Positions 43,958 to 53,214 are shown, numbered from the stretch's first letter. The stretch: 64,000 bases of DNA from Jatrophihabitans sp. GAS493 (GCF_900230215.1 NZ_LT907982.1:372001-436000), one strand, 5' to 3'. Program-made: numbers and translations. The notes: generated from the letters alone by a model not told the origin.

Positions 43958-46135
43958 ATGACGACGAGCACCACCGACCCACCGGCCACGGCCGGTGCCC
44001 CGCGCGAGAGCGCCGACGGACTGCGGGTGCGTGCCGAGGGTGTCCTGCGCGCGCTCGCGGGCGACTCGGCCGTCCTGCGCGACGACCAGTGGACGGCCAT
44101 CGAGGCGCTGGTCCGCCACCGCCGGCGGGCACTGGTCGTGCAGCGCACCGGCTGGGGTAAGTCGGCCGTCTACTTCGTCGCCACGGCGCTGCTGCGCGCG
44201 GAGGGGGCGGGGCCGACGGTGATCGTGTCGCCGCTACTCGCGCTGATGCGCAACCAGATCGCGGCCGCCGAGCGGGCCGGCATCCGTGCGGCCACCATCA
44301 ACTCAACGAACCTCGAGGATTGGGACCAGACCTACGAGGCGGTCCGACGGGGCGAGGTGGACGTCCTGCTGCTCTCCCCCGAACGGCTCAACAACCCGGA
44401 TTTCCGGGACAATGTGATGCCCCAGCTGGCCACCTCCTGCGGACTGCTGGTGGTTGACGAGGCGCACTGCATCAGCGACTGGGGGCATGACTTCCGCCCT
44501 GACTTCCGGCGGCTGCGCACCCTGCTGCCCGAGCTACCGCCGGCGATCCCGGTGCTGGCCACCACGGCCACCGCTAACTCACGGGTGGTGGCCGACATCG
44601 CCGACGTCCTCGGTCTCGGCGAGGAGAGCCCGGACGTGCTGGTGCTACGGGGCAGTCTCGATCGCGAGTCGCTACACCTCGGGGTGCTTCAACTGCCCTC
44701 GACGCCGCACCGGTTGGCCTGGCTGGCCGAGCACCTGGACGAGCTCCCCGGCTCGGGGATCATCTACACGCTCACCGTGGCCGGCAGCGAGGAGGTGGCT
44801 GACTACCTTCGCGAACGCGGATTCCCCGTCGCCGCCTACTCGGGCAAGACGGAGCAGGGCGAAAGGCTGGAGGCCGAGGAGAACCTGATCGGCAATCGGG
44901 TGAAGGCCCTGGTCGCCACCTCAGCCCTCGGGATGGGCTTCGACAAACCTGATCTCGGGTTCGTCATCCATTTCGGAGCGCCGAACTCGCCGATCGCCTA
45001 CTACCAGCAGGTCGGGCGAGCCGGTCGCGGCGTCGACAACGCGCAGGTGATCCTGCTGCCCGGCAGCGAGGACCGGGCAATCTGGGAGTACTTCGCCTCG
45101 GTCGGCTTCCCGCGCGAAGCGCAGGTACGCACGGTGCTCGAGACGCTGGCCGAGAACGGTGGCGCGATGAGCACGGCGGCCCTGGAGACTCGCGTCGACC
45201 TCTCCCGGTCCCGGCTGGAGACGATGCTCAAGGTGCTCGACGTGGACGGGGCGGTGCGGCGCGTCAAGGGCGGCTGGAGCGCGACCGGCCAGGTCTGGGC
45301 CTACGACGAAGAGCGCTACGCGAAGGTCAGCGCAGTGCGGCGGGACGAGCAGCAGGCGATGCTCGACTACATCGCGACGAGCGACTGCCGGCTGCAGTTC
45401 CTGCGCCACCAGCTAGACGACGAGTCGGCGACCCGCTGTGGACGCTGCGACAACTGCGGCGGCCTCACGCTCTCGGCCGAGGTAAGCGAAGCGGGCACCC
45501 AGAAGGCGAACGAGACGCTCTCCCGGCCCGGCGTGCCCATCGAACCTCGGCGGATGTGGCCCTCGGCGATGCCGACGCTCGGTATCGACCTGAAGGGAAA
45601 GATCCCAGCCGCCGAGGTGAGTGAGACCGGGCGGGCGGTCGCGCGGTACACCGACCTCGGACTCGGCCAGCGCGTCCGGGCGCTGCTGCGCGAGCCCGCG
45701 AGCGGCGAGCCGGCCGCCACCGAGGTGCCGGCCGATGTGGTGAGTGCCTGCGTGCAGGTGCTGTCGGCCTGGGACTGGTCCGAGCGCCCGCAGGCGGTGG
45801 TGCACATCGGATCGCACCGCCGATCGCAGCTGATCGCCGATCTGGCCGGCCAGCTGAGCAGAATCGGACGGCTGACCCAGCTCGGGGGCGTCGCTCATCT
45901 AGGTGAGTCGGCGACCGGCCGCTCGAACAGCGCCCAGCGGCTGAGGGCCGTCTGCGGCGCATACCAACTCAGCGAGGAGCTAGTCGATCAGCTCGCAGGC
46001 CCGCTCAACGGGGCGCCGCTACTGCTGGTGGATGACTTCACCGACACTGGCTGGACGATCACGGTCGTCACCCGGCTGCTGCGCCGGGCCGGGGCGGGAG
46101 CGGTGTATCCGCTGGTACTCGGCAGCGTCAGCTGA
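43958..46135 (+). CDS. RecQ-family helicase with C-terminal phosphoribosyltransferase-like segment
   Basis: 725 aa. Superfamily 2 motifs: Q-motif-like RDDQWTAIEALV, Walker A RTGWGKSA (K68), DEAH at residues 167-170 in LLVVDEAHCISDWGHDFRPD, ATTATAN, and motif VI QVGRAGRG. The RecQ zinc module is CRLQFLRHQ ... CGRCDNC. The last ~160 residues lack an HRDC domain; instead LLLVDDFTDTGWTITVV (about 688-704) is a PRPP-loop motif of type I phosphoribosyltransferases. It is 3'-5' DNA helicase by family; the role of the added domain is unknown. Confidence 0.9.
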   Translation: MTTSTTDPPATAGAPRESADGLRVRAEGVLRALAGDSAVLRDDQWTAIEALVRHRRRALVVQRTGWGKSAVYFVATALLRAEGAGPTVIVSPLLALMRNQIAAAERAGIRAATINSTNLEDWDQTYEAVRRGEVDVLLLSPERLNNPDFRDNVMPQLATSCGLLVVDEAHCISDWGHDFRPDFRRLRTLLPELPPAIPVLATTATANSRVVADIADVLGLGEESPDVLVLRGSLDRESLHLGVLQLPSTPHRLAWLAEHLDELPGSGIIYTLTVAGSEEVADYLRERGFPVAAYSGKTEQGERLEAEENLIGNRVKALVATSALGMGFDKPDLGFVIHFGAPNSPIAYYQQVGRAGRGVDNAQVILLPGSEDRAIWEYFASVGFPREAQVRTVLETLAENGGAMSTAALETRVDLSRSRLETMLKVLDVDGAVRRVKGGWSATGQVWAYDEERYAKVSAVRRDEQQAMLDYIATSDCRLQFLRHQLDDESATRCGRCDNCGGLTLSAEVSEAGTQKANETLSRPGVPIEPRRMWPSAMPTLGIDLKGKIPAAEVSETGRAVARYTDLGLGQRVRALLREPASGEPAATEVPADVVSACVQVLSAWDWSERPQAVVHIGSHRRSQLIADLAGQLSRIGRLTQLGGVAHLGESATGRSNSAQRLRAVCGAYQLSEELVDQLAGPLNGAPLLLVDDFTDTGWTITVVTRLLRRAGAGAVYPLVLGSVS

Positions 46136-46193
46136 TCGGCTTAGCTAAGCCGGCAAAAGCGCGACCAGCGCCGATGACCGGCCTGCTGGCGGC

Positions 46194-46490
46194 TTACCAG
46201 CGCTTCCCGCCGGTGATCTCCTTGATCGCCGGTCGCACGTCAGCCAGGTATACGGAGGCGGCGACGGCCGCGATCATCGCGATGATGTTGACCGCGGAGC
46301 CGACGAGCACCGTCAGGGCCGCCGCCACGATGAGGATCGCCAGCCAGCTCGGCTTGGTGAGCCGATCAACCGCGGGGAAGGCTGCTGCCTTACGGCTGGC
46401 ACAGTCAGCAATGGCCCACGCTTGCAGCGCGAGAAGACCGATCCAGAGGACGCGGTCTAGCCAGAGCTGGATGTTGTACACGATCAGCAT
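46194..46490 (-). CDS. DUF2516 family membrane protein
   Basis: 98 aa with three hydrophobic segments (LWIGLLALQAWAIADCA, AILIVAAALTVLVGSA, IIAMIAAVAASVYLADV) and the conserved end DVRPAIKEI. Together with the HbhA-like gene and the XRE gene upstream it reproduces a mycobacterial gene order. Function unknown. Confidence 0.88.
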   Translation of the reverse strand: MLIVYNIQLWLDRVLWIGLLALQAWAIADCASRKAAAFPAVDRLTKPSWLAILIVAAALTVLVGSAVNIIAMIAAVAASVYLADVRPAIKEITGGKRW

Positions 46491-46571
46491 CGCTCCAGCG
46501 TAGCGATAAACAACTGCCCCGCATGGCGTAGGAGCCGTGCGGGGCAGTCTGGGAATCGCTGGCGGGCGGTG

Positions 46572-47525
46572 TTAGCCCTCCGGGGTAGCCGGAACAGCCT
46601 TGGCCGGAGCCTTCTTAGCCGGTGCCTTCTTCGCCGGTGTGACCTTTGCGGTGGCCTTCGGAGTCGTCTTGGCCGCAGTCTTCGCCGGAGCGCTCTTCTT
46701 GGCCGCCGGGGTCGTCTTCGTCGCGGTCGCCTTGGCCGGAGTGGCCTTGGCCGGGGTCGGGGTCGTCGGGGTCGTCGGGACGGCCTTCACCGGCGCCGGC
46801 GGCACGACCTCGTCACTGCGGCCGGTGAACGCGAGCACCGGGGTGATGACTTTCTCGGTCACGGTCCCGAGGAGGCTCACGGCCAGCGCCTGGCCGGCGT
46901 CGATCAGCTTCGCGACGTGTGGCTCCTGCTGCACGTCGGCCAGGATCTTCTCGGCCTGTGCGCTGATCTTGCCGGTGAACGAAGCGCCGAAGGCCTTCAC
47001 CTGGTCGACGTACGGCTCGACCGTTGCCGACGCGGTGGCGGCCAGCGCCTTGGCCTGGTCGACATACGGCTCGGCGGTCGTCGTGGCCGTGGCGGCCAGC
47101 GCCTTGGACTGCTCCTTGGCCCGATCAACGTAGGGCTCGACGGTTCCGGTGGCAGTGGCGGCCAGCGCCTTGGCCTGCTCCTTCGCCTGGCCGACGTAGG
47201 GCTCAACGGTGGTCGAGGCGGTCGAGACCACGGTCGGCAGCGGCGTCGCCGCGATCAGCGACTCGCCCTTGGTGCGGGCATCGGCCAGTGCACCATTCGC
47301 CTTTCCGACGTAGCCCAGCGCCTCCCCCTGAGCCTTTCCGGCTGCCCCAACGATGCGGGACTGCGTGGTCTGGGCCGTCTGCGTGGCCGACCCGGCGTAG
47401 CTCTTCGCCGTGCTGGTGGCCGAGTCGGCGTAGGTCTTCGCGGTCTGGGTAGCGGCGTCGGCGTACGTCTTGGCCGTCTGGGCCGCGGCGTCGGCGTAGG
47501 CCTTCAGATCAGTAGCGATGGACAT
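46572..47525 (-). CDS. HbhA-like Ala/Lys-rich helical protein
   Basis: 317 aa. The first ~190 residues are an apolipoprotein-like amphipathic helix made of repeats such as QTAKTYADAA and TVEPYVDQAKALAATA. A central region follows, and the last ~75 residues are a Lys/Ala/Pro/Thr tail (AKKAPAKKAPAKA), as in heparin-binding haemagglutinin. It has no signal peptide, as in mycobacterial HbhA, which binds heparan sulfate and lipid inclusions. In a soil organism polysaccharide, lipid or nucleic-acid binding by the tail is equally plausible. Position between DUF2516 and XRE supports orthology. Confidence 0.82.
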   Translation of the reverse strand: MSIATDLKAYADAAAQTAKTYADAATQTAKTYADSATSTAKSYAGSATQTAQTTQSRIVGAAGKAQGEALGYVGKANGALADARTKGESLIAATPLPTVVSTASTTVEPYVGQAKEQAKALAATATGTVEPYVDRAKEQSKALAATATTTAEPYVDQAKALAATASATVEPYVDQVKAFGASFTGKISAQAEKILADVQQEPHVAKLIDAGQALAVSLLGTVTEKVITPVLAFTGRSDEVVPPAPVKAVPTTPTTPTPAKATPAKATATKTTPAAKKSAPAKTAAKTTPKATAKVTPAKKAPAKKAPAKAVPATPEG

Positions 47526-47566
47526 GTAGCTCTCCTCAATTCGGTGTGGCTGGTCGGTACGTACGG

Positions 47567-48055
47567 TTACGCGCTGGCCTTTTCGGCTGCGCCGTCAGGA
47601 AATCCGTGGTGCGGCAAATCGGTGTCGGGCGCTGCGGTGGTCTGTGCTGGGCGCCCGTCGGGCTCATCGTCGAGCGGCGCGTGCGCTGTGTTTGCGGCGT
47701 TCTCGCGTCGGAACGACTCGTAGATCTCCACGAGAACCTGCTTCTGACGCTCGGTCAGCCCCTCGTCGGCCAGCAGCGCGGCGACGATCTCAGGGTCGCC
47801 GTAGCGGGCCTCGAGAATGCCGGCCCGGACGTAGAGCTGCTCGGCCGAGATTCGAAGACCCTTGGCGATCTGCTGCAGAATCTCCGCGCTCGGCTTGCGC
47901 AGGCCTCGTTCGATCTGAGACAGGTACGGGTTCGAGACCCCGGTCAGACGGGCGAGCTGCCGCATGGACACCTGCGCGAGCTCGCGCTGCTCACGGATGA
48001 AGTCACCGATGGCGACTCCCCGCTTCGCCTGTTCGCGCAGGCCGTCGACGTTCAT
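47567..48055 (-). CDS. XRE family transcriptional regulator
   Basis: 162 aa. The HTH is near the N-terminus (VSMRQLARLTGVSNPYLSQI followed by ERGLRKPSAEIL). A helical region of about 50 aa follows, and an unstructured acidic C-terminal tail. The ATG at 48053-48055 is preferred to an upstream extension. It lies 40 bases upstream of the HbhA-like gene in the same direction. An inverted repeat at 48068-48092 may be its own operator. Confidence 0.88.
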   Translation of the reverse strand: MNVDGLREQAKRGVAIGDFIREQRELAQVSMRQLARLTGVSNPYLSQIERGLRKPSAEILQQIAKGLRISAEQLYVRAGILEARYGDPEIVAALLADEGLTERQKQVLVEIYESFRRENAANTAHAPLDDEPDGRPAQTTAAPDTDLPHHGFPDGAAEKASA

Positions 48056-48067
48056 GACCCCATTGTG

Positions 48068-48092
48068 CTTGCAGGGTGCTAACTCTTGCAAG
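48068..48092. promoter_or_regulatory. Inverted repeat upstream of the XRE gene
   Basis: CTTGCA, 13 bases, TGCAAG, with a nested CTTGCAAG palindrome at its right end. Located 13-37 bases before the XRE start. A candidate autoregulatory operator. Confidence 0.5.
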
Positions 48093-48279
48093 CGCTGCGC
48101 TAGGGTATAGGTCACAGGCGCGTCACCCTCTGTAAAAATGAGGTGCACACCTGATGAGAAGCTGAGAATAATGAAAGCGGCGAAACACGCCAGGTAGAGG
48201 CTTCAGTCGCGCTGCTAGTTTTACTCCCGCCATACCCCCCAGTCGCAGAGAACGCCGAAAGAATCTCGGAGAACAACAG

Positions 48280-50526
48280 ATGGATAAGCTCGCCCGTTTC
48301 GCGGTAAGCAAGCGGTGGTGGATCGTCGTGGCCTGGGTCGGGCTCATCGTGGTGTTGCAGGCGCTCGCCTCAGCCGCCGGCGGATCTGACTTCAAGAACG
48401 ATTTCAAACTCCCCCACACGGAGACTGCGACCGTCTCCAATCTGCTGGCCAAGGCAAACCTCGGCACCCAGAACGGCGCGAGCGGCACCGTCGTGCTGCA
48501 CGCCAAGAGCGGCAAGGTCAGCGACTTCGAGTCGGCCGTGCAGCCCGCACTGCAGAAGCTCTGCACTGAGGACTACGGCGTAGCCACCATCGTCTCCCCC
48601 TTCGGCTCGATCAACTGCGCGGCGCCGACGACGGCCAGCACGCCACCGACCGCCGTCGACAAGGCGCGCGAAGCGGCGCTGACCAGCCAGGACGGAACCA
48701 TCGGCCTGGTCAACATCACCTGGACTTCGCAGGATCCCGACCCGAAGAAGGTCAGCGCCCTCGCCGACGAGCTGACGAAGCTGGAGACGGCGAATCCGCA
48801 GCTGCAGGTGGAGTTCACCGGCAACGCCTTCCAGGCGCTCTCCTTCGCCAAGGCCAGTTTCCTGCCTGAGCTCGTCGGCTTCGCGGCGGCCCTCATCATC
48901 TTGGCGATCGTCTTCCGCACCGTCGGCGCGACCGTGCTACCGCTGGCCAGCGCCGTCGCCGCCCTCGGCAGCGGAACCGCGATCACCAGCCTGCTCACCC
49001 ATTCGATGGCCGTGGCCGACTTCGCTACCCAGCTGCAGACGCTGATGGTGCTTGGTGTCGGCATCGACTACGCCTTATTCATCGTGACCCGACATCGACG
49101 CAACCTGACCCGCGGCATGTCGGTCGAGGATTCCATCGCCGCCTCGATCAACACCTCGGGCCGGGCTGTGCTCTTCGCCGGCACCACCGTCTGCATCGCC
49201 ATCCTCGGCCTGCTGCTGCTCGGTGTCAGCTTCCTCTACGGAGTCGCGCTGGCCACCGCGATCGGTGTCGCGCTCACCATGATCGCGTCGCTCACCCTGC
49301 TGCCGGCCCTGCTCGGATTCCTCGGGCTCAAGGTGCTGCCGCGCAAGGCTCGACAGGCGGTGCGGGACGGCAACTTCCAGGAGGGGCCGCACGAGGGCTT
49401 CTGGCACCGCTGGTCGGGCATCGTCGAGCGCAACCCGCTCAAACTCGGTCTGGCCGCCTTCGTCCTGATGGCGGTGCTGGCCATTCCGTTCTTCTCGATG
49501 CAGCTGGGCAACTCCGACCAGGGCAGCGACCCGGCCGGCTCGACCACCCGCGTCGGCTATGACCTCATCGCGCAGGGCTTCGGCCCGGGATACAACTCCG
49601 TGCTGGAATTGGTGGTCAGCGGCCCCGACGCCGACAACCCGGCGTATCTGGCCAAGGTCACCACCACCCTCAAGACTCAGCCCTATGTCGCGCCAGCCAG
49701 CGTGCAGACCGTCCCGCTGGGATCTGACATCGCACTGATCAGCTTCAAGACAACCACGTCGCCGCAGGACGTGAAGACGACCGATCTGGTGAAGCATCTG
49801 CGTAGCGAGGTGCTGCCACCGCTCTACGAGGGCACCGACAACCATATCTACGTCTACGGGATCACTGCGATCTTCGTGGACTTCGCGAAGGTACTGGCCT
49901 CGAAGATGCCGCTCTTCTTCGCCGCGGTCATCGGGTTGTCGTTCCTGCTGCTGATGGTCGCCTTCCGCAGCCTCGTCGTGCCACTCACCGCGGCGGCGAT
50001 GAACCTGCTGGCCGCAGCAGCCTCCTTCGGTATCGTCGTGGCGATCTTCCAGTGGGGATGGTTCTCCGACGCTCTGGCCGTGGGCAAGGGCGGTCCAATC
50101 GAACCCTTCCTACCGGTGATGTTCTTCGCCATCCTCTTCGGATTGTCCATGGACTATCAGGTGTTCCTGGTCAGTCGGATGCATGAGGAGTGGGTACACA
50201 CCAAGGACAACCGGCGGGCCATCTCCGTCGGCCAGGCCGAGACCGGCGGCATCATCACCGCCGCCGCACTCATCATGATGGCCGTCTTCGGTGGCTTCAT
50301 CCTGGGCGATGGCCGCATCATCAAGCTCTTCGGCTTCGGTCTGGCCTCAGCGGTCTTCCTCGATGCCTTCGTGCTGCGGACGGTGCTGGTGCCGTCGCTG
50401 ATGCACATGCTGGGTCGCTCGAACTGGTACTTCCCGAAGTGGCTGGACCGGATCGTCCCGCAGCTTTCGGTGGAGCCGCCGGAGGAGCCGGTCACCGATT
50501 CCGAGAAGGAGCCGGTGTCGGTCTAA
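48280..50526 (+). CDS. MMPL/RND family transporter
   Basis: 748-aa RND-type exporter with about 12 membrane helices in two halves, each preceded by a large periplasm-facing domain. The N-terminus MDKLARFAVSKRWWIVVAWV leads into helix 1. The proton-relay-like segment GVGIDYALFIVTRHR and its counterpart GLSMDYQVFLVSRMHEE are the paired MMPL motifs with conserved Asp-Tyr. Shorter than mycobacterial MmpL3, close to YdfJ-like members. Likely exports lipids or drugs; substrate unknown. No dedicated regulator is adjacent. Confidence 0.92.
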   Translation: MDKLARFAVSKRWWIVVAWVGLIVVLQALASAAGGSDFKNDFKLPHTETATVSNLLAKANLGTQNGASGTVVLHAKSGKVSDFESAVQPALQKLCTEDYGVATIVSPFGSINCAAPTTASTPPTAVDKAREAALTSQDGTIGLVNITWTSQDPDPKKVSALADELTKLETANPQLQVEFTGNAFQALSFAKASFLPELVGFAAALIILAIVFRTVGATVLPLASAVAALGSGTAITSLLTHSMAVADFATQLQTLMVLGVGIDYALFIVTRHRRNLTRGMSVEDSIAASINTSGRAVLFAGTTVCIAILGLLLLGVSFLYGVALATAIGVALTMIASLTLLPALLGFLGLKVLPRKARQAVRDGNFQEGPHEGFWHRWSGIVERNPLKLGLAAFVLMAVLAIPFFSMQLGNSDQGSDPAGSTTRVGYDLIAQGFGPGYNSVLELVVSGPDADNPAYLAKVTTTLKTQPYVAPASVQTVPLGSDIALISFKTTTSPQDVKTTDLVKHLRSEVLPPLYEGTDNHIYVYGITAIFVDFAKVLASKMPLFFAAVIGLSFLLLMVAFRSLVVPLTAAAMNLLAAAASFGIVVAIFQWGWFSDALAVGKGGPIEPFLPVMFFAILFGLSMDYQVFLVSRMHEEWVHTKDNRRAISVGQAETGGIITAAALIMMAVFGGFILGDGRIIKLFGFGLASAVFLDAFVLRTVLVPSLMHMLGRSNWYFPKWLDRIVPQLSVEPPEEPVTDSEKEPVSV

Positions 50527-50572
50527 CCGCCCGCTAGGCTCAGCGGTATCGAAGCCTCAGAGACAGCAACGA

Positions 50573-50607
50573 GCTCGCCCCCGGCACCCCGCGTGCCGGG
50601 GGCGAGC
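50573..50607 (+). terminator. Perfect 14-bp hairpin overlapping the crcB1 start
   Basis: Arms 50573-50586 and 50594-50607 are fully complementary around a seven-base loop. It can end the MMPL transcript. It also covers the GTG at 50593 that starts the next gene in the longest reading, so it may influence crcB translation or indicate that the true start is the GTG at 50614. Confidence 0.6.
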
Positions 50608-51021
50608 CTCGTCGTGGCACTCGGCGGCGGAGTGGGGAGCCTGGCTCGCTACGGGCTGGCCCAGAATGTGCACTCGGCCGCCGACGCGATTCCGCTGGCC
50701 ACCCTGCTGACGAACCTGCTCGGCTCACTGTTGCTCGGCGTGCTCGTCGTCGCCGTGACCGAGATCTGGAGCCCGCATCCGCTGCTGCGCCCGGCACTGG
50801 GTACCGGTGTGCTCGGCGGCTTCACCACCTACTCCACGTTCGCCGTGCAGTCCCGGGGGCTACCGCTGGCGACCAGCGTCGGGTACGTCGCGGCCAGCGT
50901 TCTCGGCGGTCTGGGCTGCGCCTACCTCGGGATGTGGACGGTCCGGAGTTGCTTCGGCGCACGTCCGGAACCCGCGCCGCACGCCTCGATCCAGGACGAC
51001 GTCGATCCGGACCTGCCGTGA
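50593..51021 (+). CDS. crcB1: Fluoride channel subunit FluC/CrcB (first)
   Basis: 142-aa four-helix membrane protein of the Fluc fluoride exporter family. VALGGGVGSLARYGL, ATLLTNLLGSLLLGVL and GGFTTYSTFAVQS (Phe-box region) are the family motifs. A second, coupled subunit follows with a four-base GTGA overlap, so the channel is probably a heterodimer, as in many Gram-positive bacteria. The acidic tail after residue 125 is extra. A fluoride riboswitch was looked for upstream and not recognised. Confidence 0.92.
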   Translation: MPGASLVVALGGGVGSLARYGLAQNVHSAADAIPLATLLTNLLGSLLLGVLVVAVTEIWSPHPLLRPALGTGVLGGFTTYSTFAVQSRGLPLATSVGYVAASVLGGLGCAYLGMWTVRSCFGARPEPAPHASIQDDVDPDLP

Positions 51022-51392
51022 CGCTCACCCTGATCTTCCTCGGCGGTGCGCTCGGATCGGTGCTGCGCTACCTCACCGATCGTTCGGTGACCGGTTGGCG
51101 GGAGCGCGTTCGTCCGGGCGATCTCTTTCCCTACGGCACGCTGCTGGTGAATGTGATCGGGTGCTTCATCCTCGGCGTCGTCACGGCCGGATCAGTCGAC
51201 GCTCACTGGGGTGGGCGCGTGGTGGCCCTGGTCGGTACCGGCCTCTGCGGCGGACTCACGACCTTCTCGACGTTCGCCGTGGAGTCGGTGCAGCTACGGC
51301 GTCACCGCCGAGCCGGCGTGATGCTGGCCTACCTGGCCGCGAGCCTGCTGCTGGGAATCGGCGCGGCCCAACTCGGCTGGCTGGTCGGCTAG
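51018..51392 (+). CDS. crcB2: Fluoride channel subunit FluC/CrcB (second)
   Basis: 124-aa partner of the preceding subunit. Motifs: IFLGGALGSVLRYLTD, YGTLLVNVIGCFILGVV with the conserved Asn, and GGLTTFSTFAVESVQL. Starts GTG inside the stop of crcB1. Together they would form the dual-topology fluoride pore. A weak hairpin (CCTGCAT at 51426, ATGCAGG at 51455) follows before the convergent ygfZ gene. Confidence 0.93.
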   Translation: MTLTLIFLGGALGSVLRYLTDRSVTGWRERVRPGDLFPYGTLLVNVIGCFILGVVTAGSVDAHWGGRVVALVGTGLCGGLTTFSTFAVESVQLRRHRRAGVMLAYLAASLLLGIGAAQLGWLVG

Positions 51393-51505
51393 TCCCGATT
51401 CAATCGCGGCCCACCTCGCAAACATCCTGCATCCTGAGCGCCATAGCCCCCGAAATGCAGGAGATTCGCGAAGCAGGGGCGGGCGCGCAGGAGACGGGCG
51501 TTAGG

Positions 51506-52612
51506 TCAGTGGTCAATGGCGGCGGCGAACCCGCCCACGTTCAACTCGGACTCGTCCGGGGTCGAGCGCTTCACCACGGCCAGTGCGATCGGTCCGAGTT
51601 CGTAGTGCTGGGCCGCCGTGCCGAGAAACCCGACACTGCGCCCGGCTAGCTCCACCGGAGTGCCCGGTGGCGGCAGCGTGTCCGACTCGCCGGAGAGATG
51701 CAGCAGCACCAGCCGGCGCGGCGGCCGTCCGAGGTTCTGCACCCGGGCCACCGTCTCCTGCCCGCGGTAGCAGCCCTTGTCCAGGTGCACGGCTGAGCCG
51801 ATCCACCCGACCTCATGGGCGAGCGTTCGGTGATCGGTGTCGAAGCGGAGCCTGGGCTGCCGGTGCTCCACCCGCCACGCCTCCAGCGCCCAGCTACCGG
51901 CCCGCTCCCCGCCCGCCGACAGCAGGGCGTCGATCGTCTCGGCCCGGTGCACGAGCGGGACAATGACGTCATAGCGACCCTCGGCCACCTGGCGGATGAA
52001 GCCACCCTCCGGCAGCGGACGGGCGTCTGTGGTCGGCCCGACCACGTCGGGCACCGGATTCATCTTCGAGCTGGGGGCGGTCTTGGAGTCGGCCGGTGTG
52101 ACCGGGACCGCGGCCACCGTGACCGGCAGCGGCAAGCCGGAGCCCGCCAGCACTACGGCGGCGTTCGGACCGATGATCGTCAGGACGCCGTAGGAGTCGG
52201 AGACGTCGGTCGGCTCGACGCGCTTCATGAAGCGCATCTTCTCCAGGTACTCCAGCGCCTCGCCGTTCATGCCGGGCTCCACGTCGAGCCAGAGCTGTTC
52301 GCCCAGCTCGGTGATCTGCCAGTGCTGCTCGACGTGTCCGTTCGGCGAGAGGATAAGCGTCTGGGTGGACTCGCCGTCGCGCAGTTGCGAGACGTGCTGG
52401 GAGCAGATCGAGTGCAACCAGCTCAGCCGGTCCGAACCCGGGATGACCAGGACACCGCGGTTGGAGCGATCGATGATGGCCGCCCCCTCGGCCAACGCGC
52501 GCTGTTCGCGCAGCGGCTCGCCGAAGTGCCACGGCACCCCAGCGTCCAGACCGGGGCTGTCGGCGGCTGAACCGGTGGGGCTGCTGACTGGAATGCTGGA
52601 AACGGTGCTCAC
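51506..52612 (-). CDS. ygfZ: Folate-binding protein YgfZ/GcvT-like
   Basis: 368 aa, tetrahydrofolate-binding protein that supports repair or assembly of Fe-S clusters. The YgfZ signature is KGCYRGQETVARV with its essential Cys. The GcvT-like N-terminal part includes RGVLVIPGSDRLSWLHSI and SPNGHVEQHWQI. The first ~30 residues are a flexible leader. Its ATG lies one base before the stop of the Fur-family gene, so the two genes form one unit in which fur is upstream. Confidence 0.92.
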   Translation of the reverse strand: MSTVSSIPVSSPTGSAADSPGLDAGVPWHFGEPLREQRALAEGAAIIDRSNRGVLVIPGSDRLSWLHSICSQHVSQLRDGESTQTLILSPNGHVEQHWQITELGEQLWLDVEPGMNGEALEYLEKMRFMKRVEPTDVSDSYGVLTIIGPNAAVVLAGSGLPLPVTVAAVPVTPADSKTAPSSKMNPVPDVVGPTTDARPLPEGGFIRQVAEGRYDVIVPLVHRAETIDALLSAGGERAGSWALEAWRVEHRQPRLRFDTDHRTLAHEVGWIGSAVHLDKGCYRGQETVARVQNLGRPPRRLVLLHLSGESDTLPPPGTPVELAGRSVGFLGTAAQHYELGPIALAVVKRSTPDESELNVGGFAAAIDH

Positions 52613-53155
52613 CTAGTGTGAATCCCCCTCGTGGCTGTGTTTGTTCCCGTGCGAGTGGCCTTGGGGCGTCGAAGCTGATGGCGGGAGCGCCGGCGAGGCG
52701 TTCGGTGCGGGCTCGGAGGACTGGCAGTTGCGGCACTGGCCGAAGACCGTGAAATGCGCCCGATCGAGGGCGAATCCCTGCTCGGACTGCAGCCGCCGGG
52801 CCAGAGCGTCAACCAGATCGGCCGGCGCGTCCAGCACCGCACCACAGCTATGACAGACGACGTGGATGTGGTCGTCCTCGGCCGGACGGTAGGAGGCCGG
52901 GCCGTGTCCAAGATGGGTGTGACGAACCAACCCAATCTCTTCCAGCAGTTCCAGCGTGCGGTAGACGGTGGCCAGATCGACGTCGGGCAGGGTTTCGCTG
53001 AGCTGGTCGGGAGTGGCGTGCTCCAGCCGCCGCACCGTCTCCAGCACCTGAGCCCGCTGCTCGGTCATCCGCAGGCCGCGGGCGCGCAGCCGGCGACTCA
53101 ACTCGTCGTCGGCGACCGGAGGCTGGTCGTCGTGCGGATGGGCATCGGTGCTCAC
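52613..53155 (-). CDS. Fur family metalloregulator (Zur/FurB-like)
   Basis: 180 aa. Winged-helix part: LRARGLRMTEQRAQVLETV, DLATVYRTLELLEEIGLV. The regulatory metal site is in DDHIHVVCHSCG, and the structural zinc site uses CHSC and CRNC. The C-terminus is His-rich (HSHGNKHSHEGDSH), suggesting zinc or nickel buffering. GTG at 53153-53155. Zur is the most likely class because of the His tail and CxxC pairs, but Fur or PerR cannot be excluded. Upstream of ygfZ in one operon. Confidence 0.9.
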   Translation of the reverse strand: MSTDAHPHDDQPPVADDELSRRLRARGLRMTEQRAQVLETVRRLEHATPDQLSETLPDVDLATVYRTLELLEEIGLVRHTHLGHGPASYRPAEDDHIHVVCHSCGAVLDAPADLVDALARRLQSEQGFALDRAHFTVFGQCRNCQSSEPAPNASPALPPSASTPQGHSHGNKHSHEGDSH

Positions 53156-53214
53156 CCGGCAATCTTCCCACCCAGACCGGCCCCGCCGCCCACTTCCCCG
53201 ACCCACGACGTCCT

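Noticed and set aside
46137-46152. 16-bp palindrome CGGCTTAGCTAAGCCG after the RecQ gene
   Set aside because: It has no loop and no following U-tract; a weak terminator is possible but I would not annotate it.
48074-48092. CIRCE-like element (TTAGCAC) before the XRE gene
   Set aside because: Only one half of the HrcA site is present on the minus strand; the CTTGCA inverted repeat explains the symmetry better.
50527-50592. Fluoride riboswitch before crcB1
   Set aside because: The conserved pseudoknot core of the fluoride class was not found; only a simple hairpin is visible.
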